Positions 10,766 through 21,198 of a DNA stretch of 64,000 nt are shown here, piece after piece. The notes beneath the pieces are model-generated. The model did not search any database. It saw only the letters and a program-made list of their open reading frames with translations, and had not been told where the DNA came from. A program made the position numbers and the translations under genes. Every line of letters starts with the position of its first letter. Positions within the stretch are counted from its first letter, which is position 1. The stretch is from Isoetes taiwanensis (Eukaryota > Streptophyta > Lycopodiopsida > Isoetales > Isoetaceae): assembly GCA_021234155.1 (NCBI GenBank), contig JAJEKV010000050.1, forward strand, positions 9,552,760-9,616,759, given 5' to 3'.

Positions 10766-12415
10766 ACTTGATCCTAGATCCTTCTCATGATGCTCAAGTG
10801 AGAGTCCTTGCTTGGGTGTTCTACTTTGATCCTTCCTGAGGGTTTTCAACAAATTTTGTCTTCAAAAATTGTAAATTTGATCTATACACACATGTTCATC
10901 AAGATGTTAGCTAAAAAGTGATATGTGCAAATTGTTCTTCTATGCTGCCAAATAGTGGCTGATACGGCACTAGCTTGGGGGCGTGGCTCAGAGAAAGGAT
11001 TTGCAGAGACAAACACAGAGGCAAGGGCTTTTTATTGTTTAATCTTAGGAGTTTTATAAATTATATAAGAAGGGACACTGCAATGTTAAATGTTTTAAAC
11101 AAAGGAACCATTGAAATAATGAAACGTAAAAAGTTAATGAACAAAAGGGCCGCTACTGTAGCGACCTGTGGCAAACAGAACTGCCGGGGATGTATCCGGA
11201 GCAGATCCAGGAATCATCCGGATTCGTTGTTCTTAGCAGAAAAAGGCCCTAGGATGGCCGATGTACATGTTTAGAGCAGAAATAGCTAAAGCAAAGCCTT
11301 TTAGAAAAGGTCGGAGGAGATTATAAGCAGCAATCGATCTGCAGAAAGGAGGAAGCCGGAAGTGCTTTAAGTGGCAGAGAGTCTAATCGCTCCATCTTGC
11401 TAGTAAATTTGTTGTTTGAATGCCCACCCGAGTTTTAGAGTTTTCCAGAGAATCCCACAGAGGCTATCCAGCTGGTTAGCAAACTCTTAGAATTGGGAAG
11501 AGTTTTAGCCCAGTCTTGCCGTGTTTGCAAATCAGAGCCCGGTTGGGTGGAGAAGTTGTGCCGAAAGAACTTATCTAGAGTTTCTAGGTTGATTTGATTA
11601 ACTGTGTTTGATAGTTTTGCAGACATGAAAGATCTGTTTGTATCAGTGGCAGCATCATGCTAAAAAAAAAGAGGCAGGCTGGTCTCCCAGCCATTTGAGC
11701 TCGAGCAGAAACACATGGAAGCTTCAGAATGTTGCCTTTAATGGGAAAGTGATAGGCAACATGAAATTTCAAGATGGAGAAGAGCAAAGTAGCGTGAATA
11801 AAAGTTAAGAATGGAAGGATGATCATGAATGTGTTACTGATGCACTTGCATGATAATTGTATAGCAAGTCAGTATGATGTAGTTGCCATATGGGGATATG
11901 AAGTCAATGGACGTAATGGTGTGGAGAAAAACTTATGAAGGTGATTCAAATGGTTTCTGGTCCACTCTTCAACAGATGAGATGAATATGAATGGTTTGAA
12001 GGGTGTACTTGCATATGACACATTTTATTAGCAGATTCTGATTGCTGTGATGGCAGAATTGTCAACAATCATGATGATAGCTTATGGAGGTGGATGAATG
12101 TTGTAAATGACTATGATTATGACGAATGCTCCTGCATGAAAACCAAGTACTTTTAGTGTGAAAACAAAACTTTTTGAGATTCTTGTGCTTGTCTCAGCCT
12201 GCATTTGGATTAGTCCCGAGCTTGCATTGCTGCAGATACTCAGAGTAACAATTAGATATCTCGGGTATAACAGGCTAAACTACTCTAATGCAATTGTATT
12301 TAAATGAACTTCCTACTTACATTAACTATATTTTTGTTTTTTCAAGAATGATCAACAGCTTTAAAAAGAAAATACAACCTAATGTACCTACCTATTGACT
12401 TCACAACGACTTTAT
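10766..12415. other. No gene seen
   Basis: Open frames at 10,975-11,274 (plus), 11,435-11,626 and 11,584-11,826 (minus) have no recognised motif. The stretch may belong to the gypsy element whose integrase follows, but no LTR pair or gag motif could be identified. Confidence 0.45.
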
Positions 12416-13130
12416 TCAAATAAACTCAAGGCAACATGTTGCTGCCAATACCTTTTGAGATATAGGATGTTTATGGGATTCAGAAGCTCGTTTCCATGAG
12501 CAAGTGACCTTAACCAGTAGGAATCTTTCCCTTTTGAGATATAGGATGTTTATGGGATTCAGAAGCTCGTTTCCATGAGCAAGTGACCTCAACCAGTAGG
12601 AATCTTTCCTTGCTGCATCAATCACCTCAAAGGGTCCTTCCCAGAGATTTTCAAATTTGCTTGCCACTTTTTCCCTTGCCTTGTTCCATTTCAGTACCAG
12701 CTCACCATTTTTAAGAGTGCCCTGAAGTTTATGAGCAGCTTTAAAGGCTGCTATATCTTTTGCTTTCTTCAGTAGGATATGATTTTCAACTTCAAATCTG
12801 TGTTCATTTAATTGCATTAACCTGGCAAATCTATCTATGAGTGCCTCCTCCATTTCCAAGTTTATCTTATGTGCTAGTTTCAGAGATGGCAATTCAAGTT
12901 CTATTGGCACAATTAATTCTATGCCATAGACTAGACGGAAGGGGTATGACAGTGGTTTTATAAGCCCATAATGCATCATGAAGCCTGATATGCCAATCTC
13001 TTTTAGATATGCTTTCTGCAGAATTGACTTGATAACTTTGTTGTAGATTCAGCCTGGCCATTGCTTTGTGGGTATTAAAATGAGCTTTTGACATTTGTGC
13101 CAAGGCTTCTTTCATTCTGCCAGTTTTTTC
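12416..13130 (-). pseudogene. Ty3/gypsy integrase C-terminal remnant
   Basis: Minus-strand translation gives PQSNGQAES, the integrase core segment with its catalytic Glu (near 13,060-13,075), then RDWHIRLHDALWAYKT, then FRLVYGIELIVPIELE and a basic C-terminal part with WEGPFEVIDAARKDSYWL, as in plant gypsy polyproteins. The pieces are spread over three frames, so at least two frameshifts separate them. Upstream pol domains and LTRs are not seen. A 79-bp tandem duplication sits in the 3' part. This is an old, truncated copy. Confidence 0.8.
12452..12609. repeat. 79-bp tandem duplication, two units
   Basis: Units at 12,452-12,530 and 12,531-12,609 differ at one position (T/C). Seventy-nine is not a multiple of three, so the duplication shifts the gypsy reading frame. 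The near identity says it is much younger than the decay of the element. Confidence 0.9.
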
Positions 13131-13680
13131 GTTTGCACTATTTGATAATGATTTATTTCCCCTATCTATTCTTTGTTTCTAAGTTCAAGACAACCATTGT
13201 TATGAGTGAAGAGTCCTAGGCTGAAGTCAAATTTACCAGGCATAAAGAGCTCTGATGAGGATTGTAACGGTCGTGGGATGCATATGGGGTAACGCCTACG
13301 GCTAGGATCTTTACAACAAAAGGGGCAGCAAACATGTGCATATAATGATGCAGCTTCGAGGAAAGGGTGCACAGTAAAACAGTGCCAGACATGGCTGAAA
13401 CCGAGTCCAATATAGCTAGTCCGGATAGGAGTTTGCACAACCGATTGCAAAGAAAGTTCTTGATGCATAGCCACTGCTATTTCTATGGTCTAGTTCTTAG
13501 ATCGAAAGAAAATTCAAGAACATCTAGGCTTGAAGATTCGCAATAGCAAAAATCGACATCAACAACTGTATTCAATAGCATAAGCTATCTTGAATAGCCC
13601 AGATGTATCTAATAGACATATCGTTACAGCTCATTTGAAAAGGGGTCTAGATTGGGACCCAGAAAAATCGATCCAAGACA
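13131..13680. other. No gene seen
   Basis: No integrase, RT or protease motif could be read upstream of the gypsy remnant. A 102-residue minus-strand frame at 13,166-13,474 is unrecognised. Confidence 0.4.
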
Positions 13681-13814
13681 AAAAACGTAAACGAAAACGT
13701 AAAACGTAAAACGTAAAGCGAAACGAAACGTAAAACGAAAACGTAAACGCGTAAAACGTAAAACGTAAAACGTAAAACAAAAACAAAAACAAAAACAAAA
13801 ACAAAAACAAAAAA
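13681..13814. repeat. AAAACGT-type degenerate array passing into (AAAAAC)n
   Basis: About 95 bases of units alternating GTAAAAC, GTAAAC and GAAAC, followed by about six AAAAAC units. It resembles no standard plant telomere repeat (TTTAGGG). Reads on the opposite strand as a fake FVFVFV protein. Confidence 0.85.
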
Positions 13815-14615
13815 TGTAATAATCAATTGCATATGTTCAGATAACATCTTTAAGTTTTACTTTGGTACTAATACTAACATTACTATACATTCTATATCTA
13901 CTTAACATTCCATTTCACATGCCATTTTCATTTCACATTCTACTTCACATTCTTGTATACATTTAGATATAAGCATTATCACATTAAACATTCGAGATCA
14001 TTGAAATCAATAAGCTTCAGATTTGATAACATTCTCGTATACAAAATATGTTTGGATCATAACATGCCCTTTTATTGAAATGGGCTTCAGATTTTCCTCT
14101 GCAGCTCTGCATCGCACAAAATGAACTAAATTCCTCAAACAAAATCTTCCATTACGAAACACCTCGCCAGACATGCATTTTCCAGTAGCTCCTTCGTCCC
14201 CTGCAGCTATTTTAGAACCCTACTATCCTCATGTTATGCTTTGTTATATACACCAAAATCAATACATCGCTCCTTTCTGGCGAGCCTTCCGCAAAAAATA
14301 TCATACATAAGAAAAAGGCTGCAAATAAGTTTTTCTCGATATTTGAAACAGGGAAGAAGATTTTAACCATTATGGCGGTGTTTTGATCCATAAGTGTATC
14401 CATGTTGCTTATCCTTTTGGATTTGCAGCAGCCTTAAACTCAAAAAAGCTTGAATAAAGAAGCTAATCTTGTACACATATAGCAGATCTTGCACAACATA
14501 TCAGGAAACAAAAACGCAACAGATCTTGCATAGTAGATCAAGAAATACAGAAATACAACAGATCTTGTACTAGCATCATAATGTCGTCACACGGATACAA
14601 AACAGTAATTACAGA
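13815..14615. other. No gene seen
   Basis: AT-rich. It contains repeated short phrases (CAGATCTTGCA- and CATTTCACATTC-like) but no coding signal. Confidence 0.45.
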
Positions 14616-14620
14616 AGACA

Positions 14621-14685
14621 AGTCTTGAACTGGCAACCTTCTCATTGTGAATTACACACCTTGATCAATTGAGCTACCAATATTT
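14621..14685 (-). repeat. tRNA-like A-box/B-box segment, probably a SINE or tRNA pseudogene
   Basis: On the minus strand GGTAGCTCAATTGA (14,665-14,678) resembles a pol III A box, and AGTTCAAGACT (14,621-14,631) a B box with C-to-T changes. The spacing of about 33 bases fits a tRNA. Acceptor-stem pairing is not evident, so a functional tRNA is unlikely. Confidence 0.45.
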
Positions 14686-14699
14686 GTTGAAGACATTCC

Positions 14700-16760
14700 C
14701 CTGCATCTTCTTCATATGGGGAGCTATTTCCAAGAGGTTCTAGAACATTCCAGAACCATATGCATGCGCAACACTTGGCTTATAGTCAAATGGATTGGGC
14801 TTGTGGTAGAACCTGCATCCATGGAGTCGATGGTGCCTTCCTGGAGATCCTATTCCAAGGAAAGTTGGATACTTCCTCGCTCTCTACACCTCTGTGAATG
14901 GTTTTGGCCGCCTTGCTCTCTGCCCCAGATTTCAGACATTTTTCTTTGAGCCTACTCATCGCTTCTGTTCCCACTTCCCCAGTGCCCTTGCTGGTATAAT
15001 TTTCGCCTCTGCTTCGTTTGCTCAAGATTCCCGTCTCATGCCCTACTACAATCTGCGCCTGGCCAATCCGACTGCTCCCAACATCGTCCATTTAGGCTAA
15101 TCAGCCTGGGATCGGCCGCCAGGTTCTTCCGCAGAAAAGATATGTGATTTGTTTAGTTCCGAGGGTTACGGAGTTCTGACTTCCCCGACACTTTTATGCT
15201 ATAAATTGCTTGGGGCTTCTGACCCCTGATATCCCTTAATTTTCATGTTTTTAAAAAAAACCATGGCCTTGAGTTTTGATTGCTAAGTTCTAGGTCGTTT
15301 TAATTTATGGTTTCTTTATAGATTAGAGTCTAGGGACTTGGGCTTTTACCGTCCAAGGTCTTGAAAGCATTGGCTAGAGACTTTGTACCATTTTGAGTTG
15401 GTCGGTCGGGGCTTTACCCCATCAATCCCTTGTTTTTTGAAGTTGTGCATAGGTGGGGTTGCAATGTGTGCTTTCTTTTTTATAATATTCGTTTTCGAAG
15501 TCATTTTTTCTGTTAAATAGGTTTTTCTGTGTGCGGTTGTCTTTGATGTGCATGAACTTAGTGTCTAGGGTCGGTCTTGGATCTTGCTCCGTTAGTTCCT
15601 TGGTTGTCTGGTTCTTGTGTGGGTCATGTTAGGATACTATTTAGCCTGCTGTTATATTTGTAGTTGGATCTAAGATGTAGGTTTTTATAACGTAATGGCT
15701 TTTGGTTGCTTTACTTGCTTTATGCTCGAATGGTTGGTATGTCTTGCTTAGATTTAAAATATGTTACCGTCTATATATCTTTCCTTGGTTTATTAGGTTG
15801 GTTGGTCAAATCTTGTTTTGTTTCTACTTTCTGTTGCTAAGTTCTTAGAGTTGTTGAAAGTTGGGGTTGGGGTGGGGGTGCGTGTCTTTTTTGCTATGCT
15901 TAGTTATATTTGCACAAAAACTAATACATAGTATACCTTACACAACATGAACAGCACACGAACAATAGAGCTTTTTGCTAGCAGTGCCAATCACGAACTG
16001 AACATAACAAGATTTGCAACAATATCTGCTCTTCAACTCTAGATAACTGTAATTGCTACAGATAGATCTGCACCTCAGAATTTTAGCTTCAGATTAAAAT
16101 CCAGAGCTTGTGAAAACCAATTTTTTTGATAGAATAAGGGTGCATCTCCATTATGGTAGAACCCAGTTCTTCGAACTTTGCCATGTAAGCAAAGCAAAGG
16201 CATTTGCGTCAGGACCATTCTCGTTGCAAATTGGTGCTTCCAAACGTAAAAGTAGAGCAAGAAATAAATCATAATAGATCTCTTCACTACAAGACAAACC
16301 AAATCCAGCAAGAAGACAAACCCAGTTCTGAATTTGGCAATTGGGAAGTCCTCTTTCACTTCTGAATTTTTGAAGCTGCCTTTGCCACGAAGAATGAAAT
16401 CAGGTTGGACGAGAGATAATGCGACCAAAGTATTTTTGTCACGACCTACCACGAAGCAAAGGCAGGGCGATGTAACAGAATAATGGGGATTGCGCCCTAA
16501 TATGCTACGAAAATTGCAGCAGGATCCGCTCACCCAAAAATCTTAGTTCAGGTCCAAGTTGAGCTACACAGCTCGAATTTGATCTTCCCAACTCACTTAC
16601 TGCATCCACGGGCCTATAATTCATGATTCCAAAACCAAGCAAAAAAGCTGATCCATAATCCGCGCTATTCTTCGACTTCCAGTTTTACCGTTTTTATTTT
16701 TTTGCTTTCTCCACCGACATGCAAATTTATTGAAATGTGTTCTCAACAAACAAATAATCC
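14700..16760. other. No gene seen
   Basis: Open frames at 14,716-14,949 and 14,894-15,100 (plus), and 14,786-15,091 and 16,075-16,533 (minus, 152 residues) carry no motif I recognise. 15,240-15,900 is T- and G-rich on the plus strand, like an intron or retroelement UTR. Confidence 0.45.
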
Positions 16761-16822
16761 ATAGGTCTAACATTTTATATGCCTAGACTTTATTGCCCAT
16801 ATATGGCATTGACAAACCAACA
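16761..16822 (-). repeat. Inverted LTR-start fragment of the neighbouring copia family
   Basis: Read on the minus strand from 16,822 downwards, this matches the plus strand from 30,559 over about 62 bases (starting TGTTGGTTTGTC and running to TTAGACCTAT) with a few substitutions and one extra base. It starts with TG, as LTRs do. The orientation is opposite to the copia internal region next to it, so it is not that element's own 5' LTR in place. Confidence 0.75.
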
Positions 16823-17339
16823 GAGATTGAAGGCAAGGCAAAGGTTTGAATCACAACTTGCAAAGGGAAAGGGCAAGCAATAAGAAGGATCAGTCGGGAT
16901 GGGAACATCTTGCGGTATCACCTCAAGCAGAGGTTGGGTGGGGGGGAGGTGGGGCAAACAAGTGATCTGCGGTTTGGGCCCCGAAGAGTAGACACGTTGA
17001 AAGATGAAACGACAATGAGAAACATCATGGAAGAGGTGAGATCCAAATGAAGAAGCACTACATACAAAAGTAACCACAAAGATGAAACTCAAAGACCACC
17101 AAGAACAAACACAAGACCGACTTGGAGATACCACCCAACTATTTGAAGGAGAAAAACTCAGTCCAGATCACTCTTTTCACGTGAAAGAGATTATTGTGCT
17201 GATCATTCCTGGTAATCATCTCCTATTCCCTTGATTCTGGATATTTGTTGACAGAATTTTATTTTGCATTACTTACATTGGTATTAGCGCATTATAAAAA
17301 TCATGGGTTTGGAGCCACCCTTCTTAACACAATAGAAGT

Positions 17340-17938
17340 ATATTCTAGTGGTTCAGGTTTTCAAGTCTGGAAAGAGAAGACTCAAGAGGTATTAAATAAT
17401 GTGGAGGGATTGATGGATATTGTCCAGCCTCCAAGAGGAAAAGATTTGAAGGAGATACTTACAAAGTTAGGTAAGTTAAAGCTTGGTGAAGCTGAAAGCA
17501 AAACTGCAGAAGGTTCTAAGTCGGAAGGTTCTTCTATCTATTCTAATAGCAAAATTAGAGAAGCAAGGGGAATAATTTCATGTAAAGTTGGTTCCAGCAT
17601 ATTGCTTAGAATGTGGTATGAACCCTCAACAAATATCAATATATCTTATCAACAAATATGAACAGAAATCATCATCACAGTTGGACGTTTTAGACAACGA
17701 GCTAAGACTGTTAAAATATGATGAAAATGAAAATATTACTGATTTTTTCTCAAAGTTGGATAACATCTTTGCTGATCTAGATGTAGTAAGATGTAGGTTG
17801 AGTGATGAATTTCAAGTCTTAGCAATAGCTCGTGCTTTTTCAAACTATAATGTCTTATCCACTTTAATTAGGACCACCATCAAGAATTGTGATGATGCAA
17901 AAAGATTGGTGAGACAAAACTTGAGCGAAGGAAAATAG
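17340..17938 (+). pseudogene. copia gag (UBN2-type) remnant
   Basis: Two overlapping frames. The first (to 17,661) has FQVWKEKTQEVLNNVEGL, the usual start of a copia gag. The second (17,588-17,938) has NELRLLKYDENENITDFFSK and the following helical segment of the gag fold. Near 18,024-18,130 follow two zinc-knuckle-like sequences. The first reads CYYCHEIGRLKAEC, where the His is replaced by Arg; in the second the first Cys appears as Tyr. Confidence 0.75.
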
Positions 17939-18429
17939 TAAATGAAGTAGAAGAAAGTTCTGACATTTTATTTATGGAAAATCTAAAGGAAAAAGTAAAA
18001 GGGATTATGTAGAGAAAAATATTGGTCCTTGTTATTACTGTCATGAAATAGGGCGTCTAAAGGCTGAATGTCCAAAATTAAACAAAGAGATGGCCTTATT
18101 ATGATTGTGGTGATATGGAGCATATGTCCACAACTTGTTCTAGCCCTAAGAATTATAATAGGGGACGAGGGAGATGGAGTGTCGAAAGAGGAAGCCCTTC
18201 TTCTAGGGGAAGAGGAAGCTTAAGAAGGAGTGCTGGAGTTAATATAACCTAAGAAGTCGTGAATGACCAGGATAAGCAAGAAGAAGATGATCAAGAGGTA
18301 AAACCTTTTGTTTTGTCAACATACATGATAAAGGAATAGTAAAAGATAATGATTCAGTTGTTACTCTCACAAATAGAGGGGGCCATAATACTGCATAGTA
18401 GGAAAGAAACAAACAAGTGGGAAGTGGCA

Positions 18430-19235
18430 CTGTGAAAAATTCAAAATTCAGAACGATGGAAAAGGATGAGTGGCAGCGGGAAAAATCCAGAATCTATAGG
18501 ATGGAAAAAGGATAAGTGGCTCCAGAATGATGCCGAAGAAGGATCTGATAATAATAACATGCATTATTGAGCCCATTACTATTAAGGTTTTTCCTCGAAA
18601 ACCCTTCGGGGCAGGGTTTTTTAACACTGATAGTAATCGACTTCACTAATGTAGTCCAGGTCAATGCGACTTTGTTGTCGCTGGGCACCACTATTGGGCA
18701 CCAGGATTATGCACCATAATAGTAGAAAAAAGAAAGGAGCTAAGTGTCGGGACAGTGAGGGGGAGCTAAGTGTCGGGACAGTGAGGGGGACCTCCGCCCG
18801 ACCACCAGGATATAGCGGATACAACCTGCCGACTGGTGCTCCATCTCCACATTCAAGCTCTGGTGCACCAAAACTGAGGGTTCATAATTTGACCCACTAT
18901 TAAAGGTGGGACATTGGAATCCACAATGTGTACAGCTGAAAGCTGGTGATAGCGAAGTACTCTCGCATGTCCATGATGCCAAATATAAGCGGGTTGCAGG
19001 TATTATATAGGACTAAGATAATATACTACACCAAAGTGCCCTGCTTGTAGCGACCCAAAAGGGGAGCTTGCACATTGCCACACAAGTCTAGCGGCCTCAC
19101 GACACTAAGGACTATAATTGTATTGTATTCTATTGTATTCTATTCTATTCTATTCTATTCTATTCTATTCTATTCTATTCTATTCTATTCTATTCTATTC
19201 TATTCTATTCTATTCTGTTCTAGTCTATTCTATAT
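18430..19235. repeat. Non-copia insert with repeats, ending in a (TATTC)n tract
   Basis: Between the zinc knuckles and the protease lies about 0.8 kb without copia similarity. It holds a perfect 26-bp tandem duplication (18,736-18,761 and 18,762-18,787), a looser duplication of an AGGATGGAAAAAGGAT phrase near 18,455-18,515, and a (TATTC) tract of about 20 units at 19,121-19,231. A simple-repeat end like this is common for 3' tails of some non-LTR retroposons, so it may be a nested retroposon, but no coding motif supports that. Confidence 0.5.
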
Positions 19236-20460
19236 GGATGAATGTGGTTCTAACCATGAAACTGATGCATTTATAGTTAATAGTGGAGCTGAACGATTAG
19301 TAGTTAATTCAACTGATCTTCTCACAGATATGTGTGGTAGTAAAATTTGAGCTATGTATAGTTAGAGAATGGAGATCTGCAGAAAGTGATGGATAAAGGA
19401 TTGTTACAATTGTTTGATTTGCAAGGAAATAGGGTCAATATTTCCAATGTTTTGTGTGTTCTAGGATTGTACAAAAATCTTATATCTTATATCTTGCAAA
19501 GCATAAATATGTTGTCAGTTTCTGCAGCTTCAATGTGGCACAGCAGGCTTGCACATACACATATAAATAATATTAGGTACGTGATCAAGAATGGGTTTAT
19601 TCATGGAGAACATGATACAGGTGGAAAAGTTATTTGTTCAGAAAGAGCTGCAGATCCCATTGGCCTTGTACATACAGATCTTTGTGGACCATTGAGTGTA
19701 GAAGGAAGAACGGGTAAGAAATATTATATATCTTTTATTGATGATTTCAGTAGAATGGGAAAAAGTTATATGCTTTCCTCTAAAGATAAAGCGCTTGATG
19801 CATTTAAGCAATACATAAATGAAATGGAAAGATAAACATGACATAGGCTTAAATGCATTAGATCCGATAGAGGGGGGGCAAGAAAGTTTAAACAATTTTG
19901 CTGTGGACATGTTGCAGAAATGGAAAAATAGAACTGTTCTAGATGCTGTAAGATCAATGTTGAAATTTGCATGTCTTCCTAATTATCTTTGGGTGGAAGC
20001 AATCAAGACAGTGTTCTTTATGCAAAATAAGTTGCCATCAAGCAGTCTAAATGGTAACATACCTGAAGTGATTTGGTCAAAAGGTAAGTCAGGGTTTGAA
20101 TATGATTACTTCAAAACTTATGGGTGTCTAGCATACGTCCATGTACTTGAGGAATTAAGACTTAAATTGGATGATAGAGCAAAAATGGGGTTTCTTGTCG
20201 TTTATGACGAGGAATCAAAAGGTTATAGAATCTTTATGCTAGAAACAAAAAAATTGACAATTAGTCGAGATGTCATATTTGACGAGAATAAGTTTTATAA
20301 AGATAGGCGCGAGGTTACAAAATTCAAAGTCAGGAATAAACATGATAGTAAAAATGGTCATAATGGTTTGGAAAAAATTGATATTTCTGACACAGATTTA
20401 GACGAGGACAATGAAGCATTTTTTATTTTTTATTTTGAAGGTAAGAGATGTTTTTTCCAT
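19235..20460 (+). pseudogene. copia protease and integrase remnant
   Basis: The protease active site at 19,279-19,287 reads Asn-Ser-Gly in place of Asp-Ser/Thr-Gly, so the catalytic aspartate is gone. Integrase follows: WHSRLAH (zinc-binding side), HTDLCGPLS with the first catalytic Asp, and FIDDFSR. It then passes through a frameshift near 19,835 into the NYLWVEAIKTVFFMQNKLP segment, the KTYGCLAYVHV block and the RDVIFDE end. The coding sequence breaks off at about 20,463, shortly before the LINE insertion. Confidence 0.85.
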
Positions 20461-20621
20461 TAATTAATTAAAGCCATACAATTGTCTTACTAATGGGAGT
20501 AGATACGGCCACATTAGTTACAGCCAAACTTAAATGAACCTTGAGGAAAAAATGCACGAGCGCCAATTTTCTTGGAAATTTTGTCCTCTTGTGAATTTTT
20601 CTGTTAAGCCTTGTTTCTTGC

Positions 20622-21047
20622 TTGGTTTTTGAAAATTCTACCCTTCTAGCTCTCCATTCAATCGAGATTTCTGCTAGCCCTGTAGGGGGTAGCAATCCGA
20701 GCCTATTGCCATATGAATTCTCTTCAAATTATCTACAAATGGACACTAAAATCTTTGTAATTCTTCAGGATAAAGGCAGACTAACCTGTGGATATCTATG
20801 TGGATCTGCAATACGACTCTGGCATTCTCTGATAACAAATCAATTCTTCCTAGAGGAAAATTTTCATCCGGAATACACATTTGTTCCAAGTTGTGAGGAA
20901 TTTGAGATCGAAATCATTCATTCTTGGCTGGAAGAATTCATTGGAAACAAAAATACTGAAGCAACTGCTATCCTCCGAGTAAATTGTGATTGGTCAGATT
21001 CAAAATTGATAGTTAAATTGTATTCCGAGGCAGATCAAGGACAATGA
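20622..21047 (+). CDS. Unknown ORF in the LINE 5' region
   Basis: A 141-residue open frame between the LINE 5' end and ORF1. No family is recognised. The part after residue 40 (MDTKIFVILQDKGRLTCGYL to SWLEEFIG and ILRVNCDWSDSK) looks like an ordinary mixed soluble protein rather than low-complexity read-through. Its stop is 152 bases before the preferred ORF1 start. It might be an extra LINE ORF, a captured host sequence or chance. Confidence 0.3.
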   Translation: MVFENSTLLALHSIEISASPVGGSNPSLLPYEFSSNYLQMDTKIFVILQDKGRLTCGYLCGSAIRLWHSLITNQFFLEENFHPEYTFVPSCEEFEIEIIHSWLEEFIGNKNTEATAILRVNCDWSDSKLIVKLYSEADQGQ

Positions 21048-21198
21048 AGAGTGCTTTCTTGATTACTTAGTGATTGAGTTGATTTCTTTCCAATTTGCCA
21101 CTCCCCTGCTGTTTCTTTTCCCCTTTTCTTTTAATTTTTTCGCTCCCTCCTTTTCCTTTCTTCTCACGTGTCTCTGTTTTCTTCCCCTGATCATTTCA

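Noticed and set aside
13647-13847. FVFVFV-rich minus-strand frame
   Set aside because: Pure read-through of the AAAACGT/AAAAAC repeat.
14621-14685. Functional tRNA gene
   Set aside because: Only degenerate A and B boxes are visible; no acceptor stem pairing or clear anticodon arm.
16790-17134. 114-residue minus-strand frame before the copia gag
   Set aside because: It starts in unrecognised DNA and runs into the inverted LTR fragment; composition is not protein-like and no motif is present.
19075-19350. YSILFYSILF-rich frame
   Set aside because: Read-through of the (TATTC)n tract; only its end covers the real copia protease remnant.
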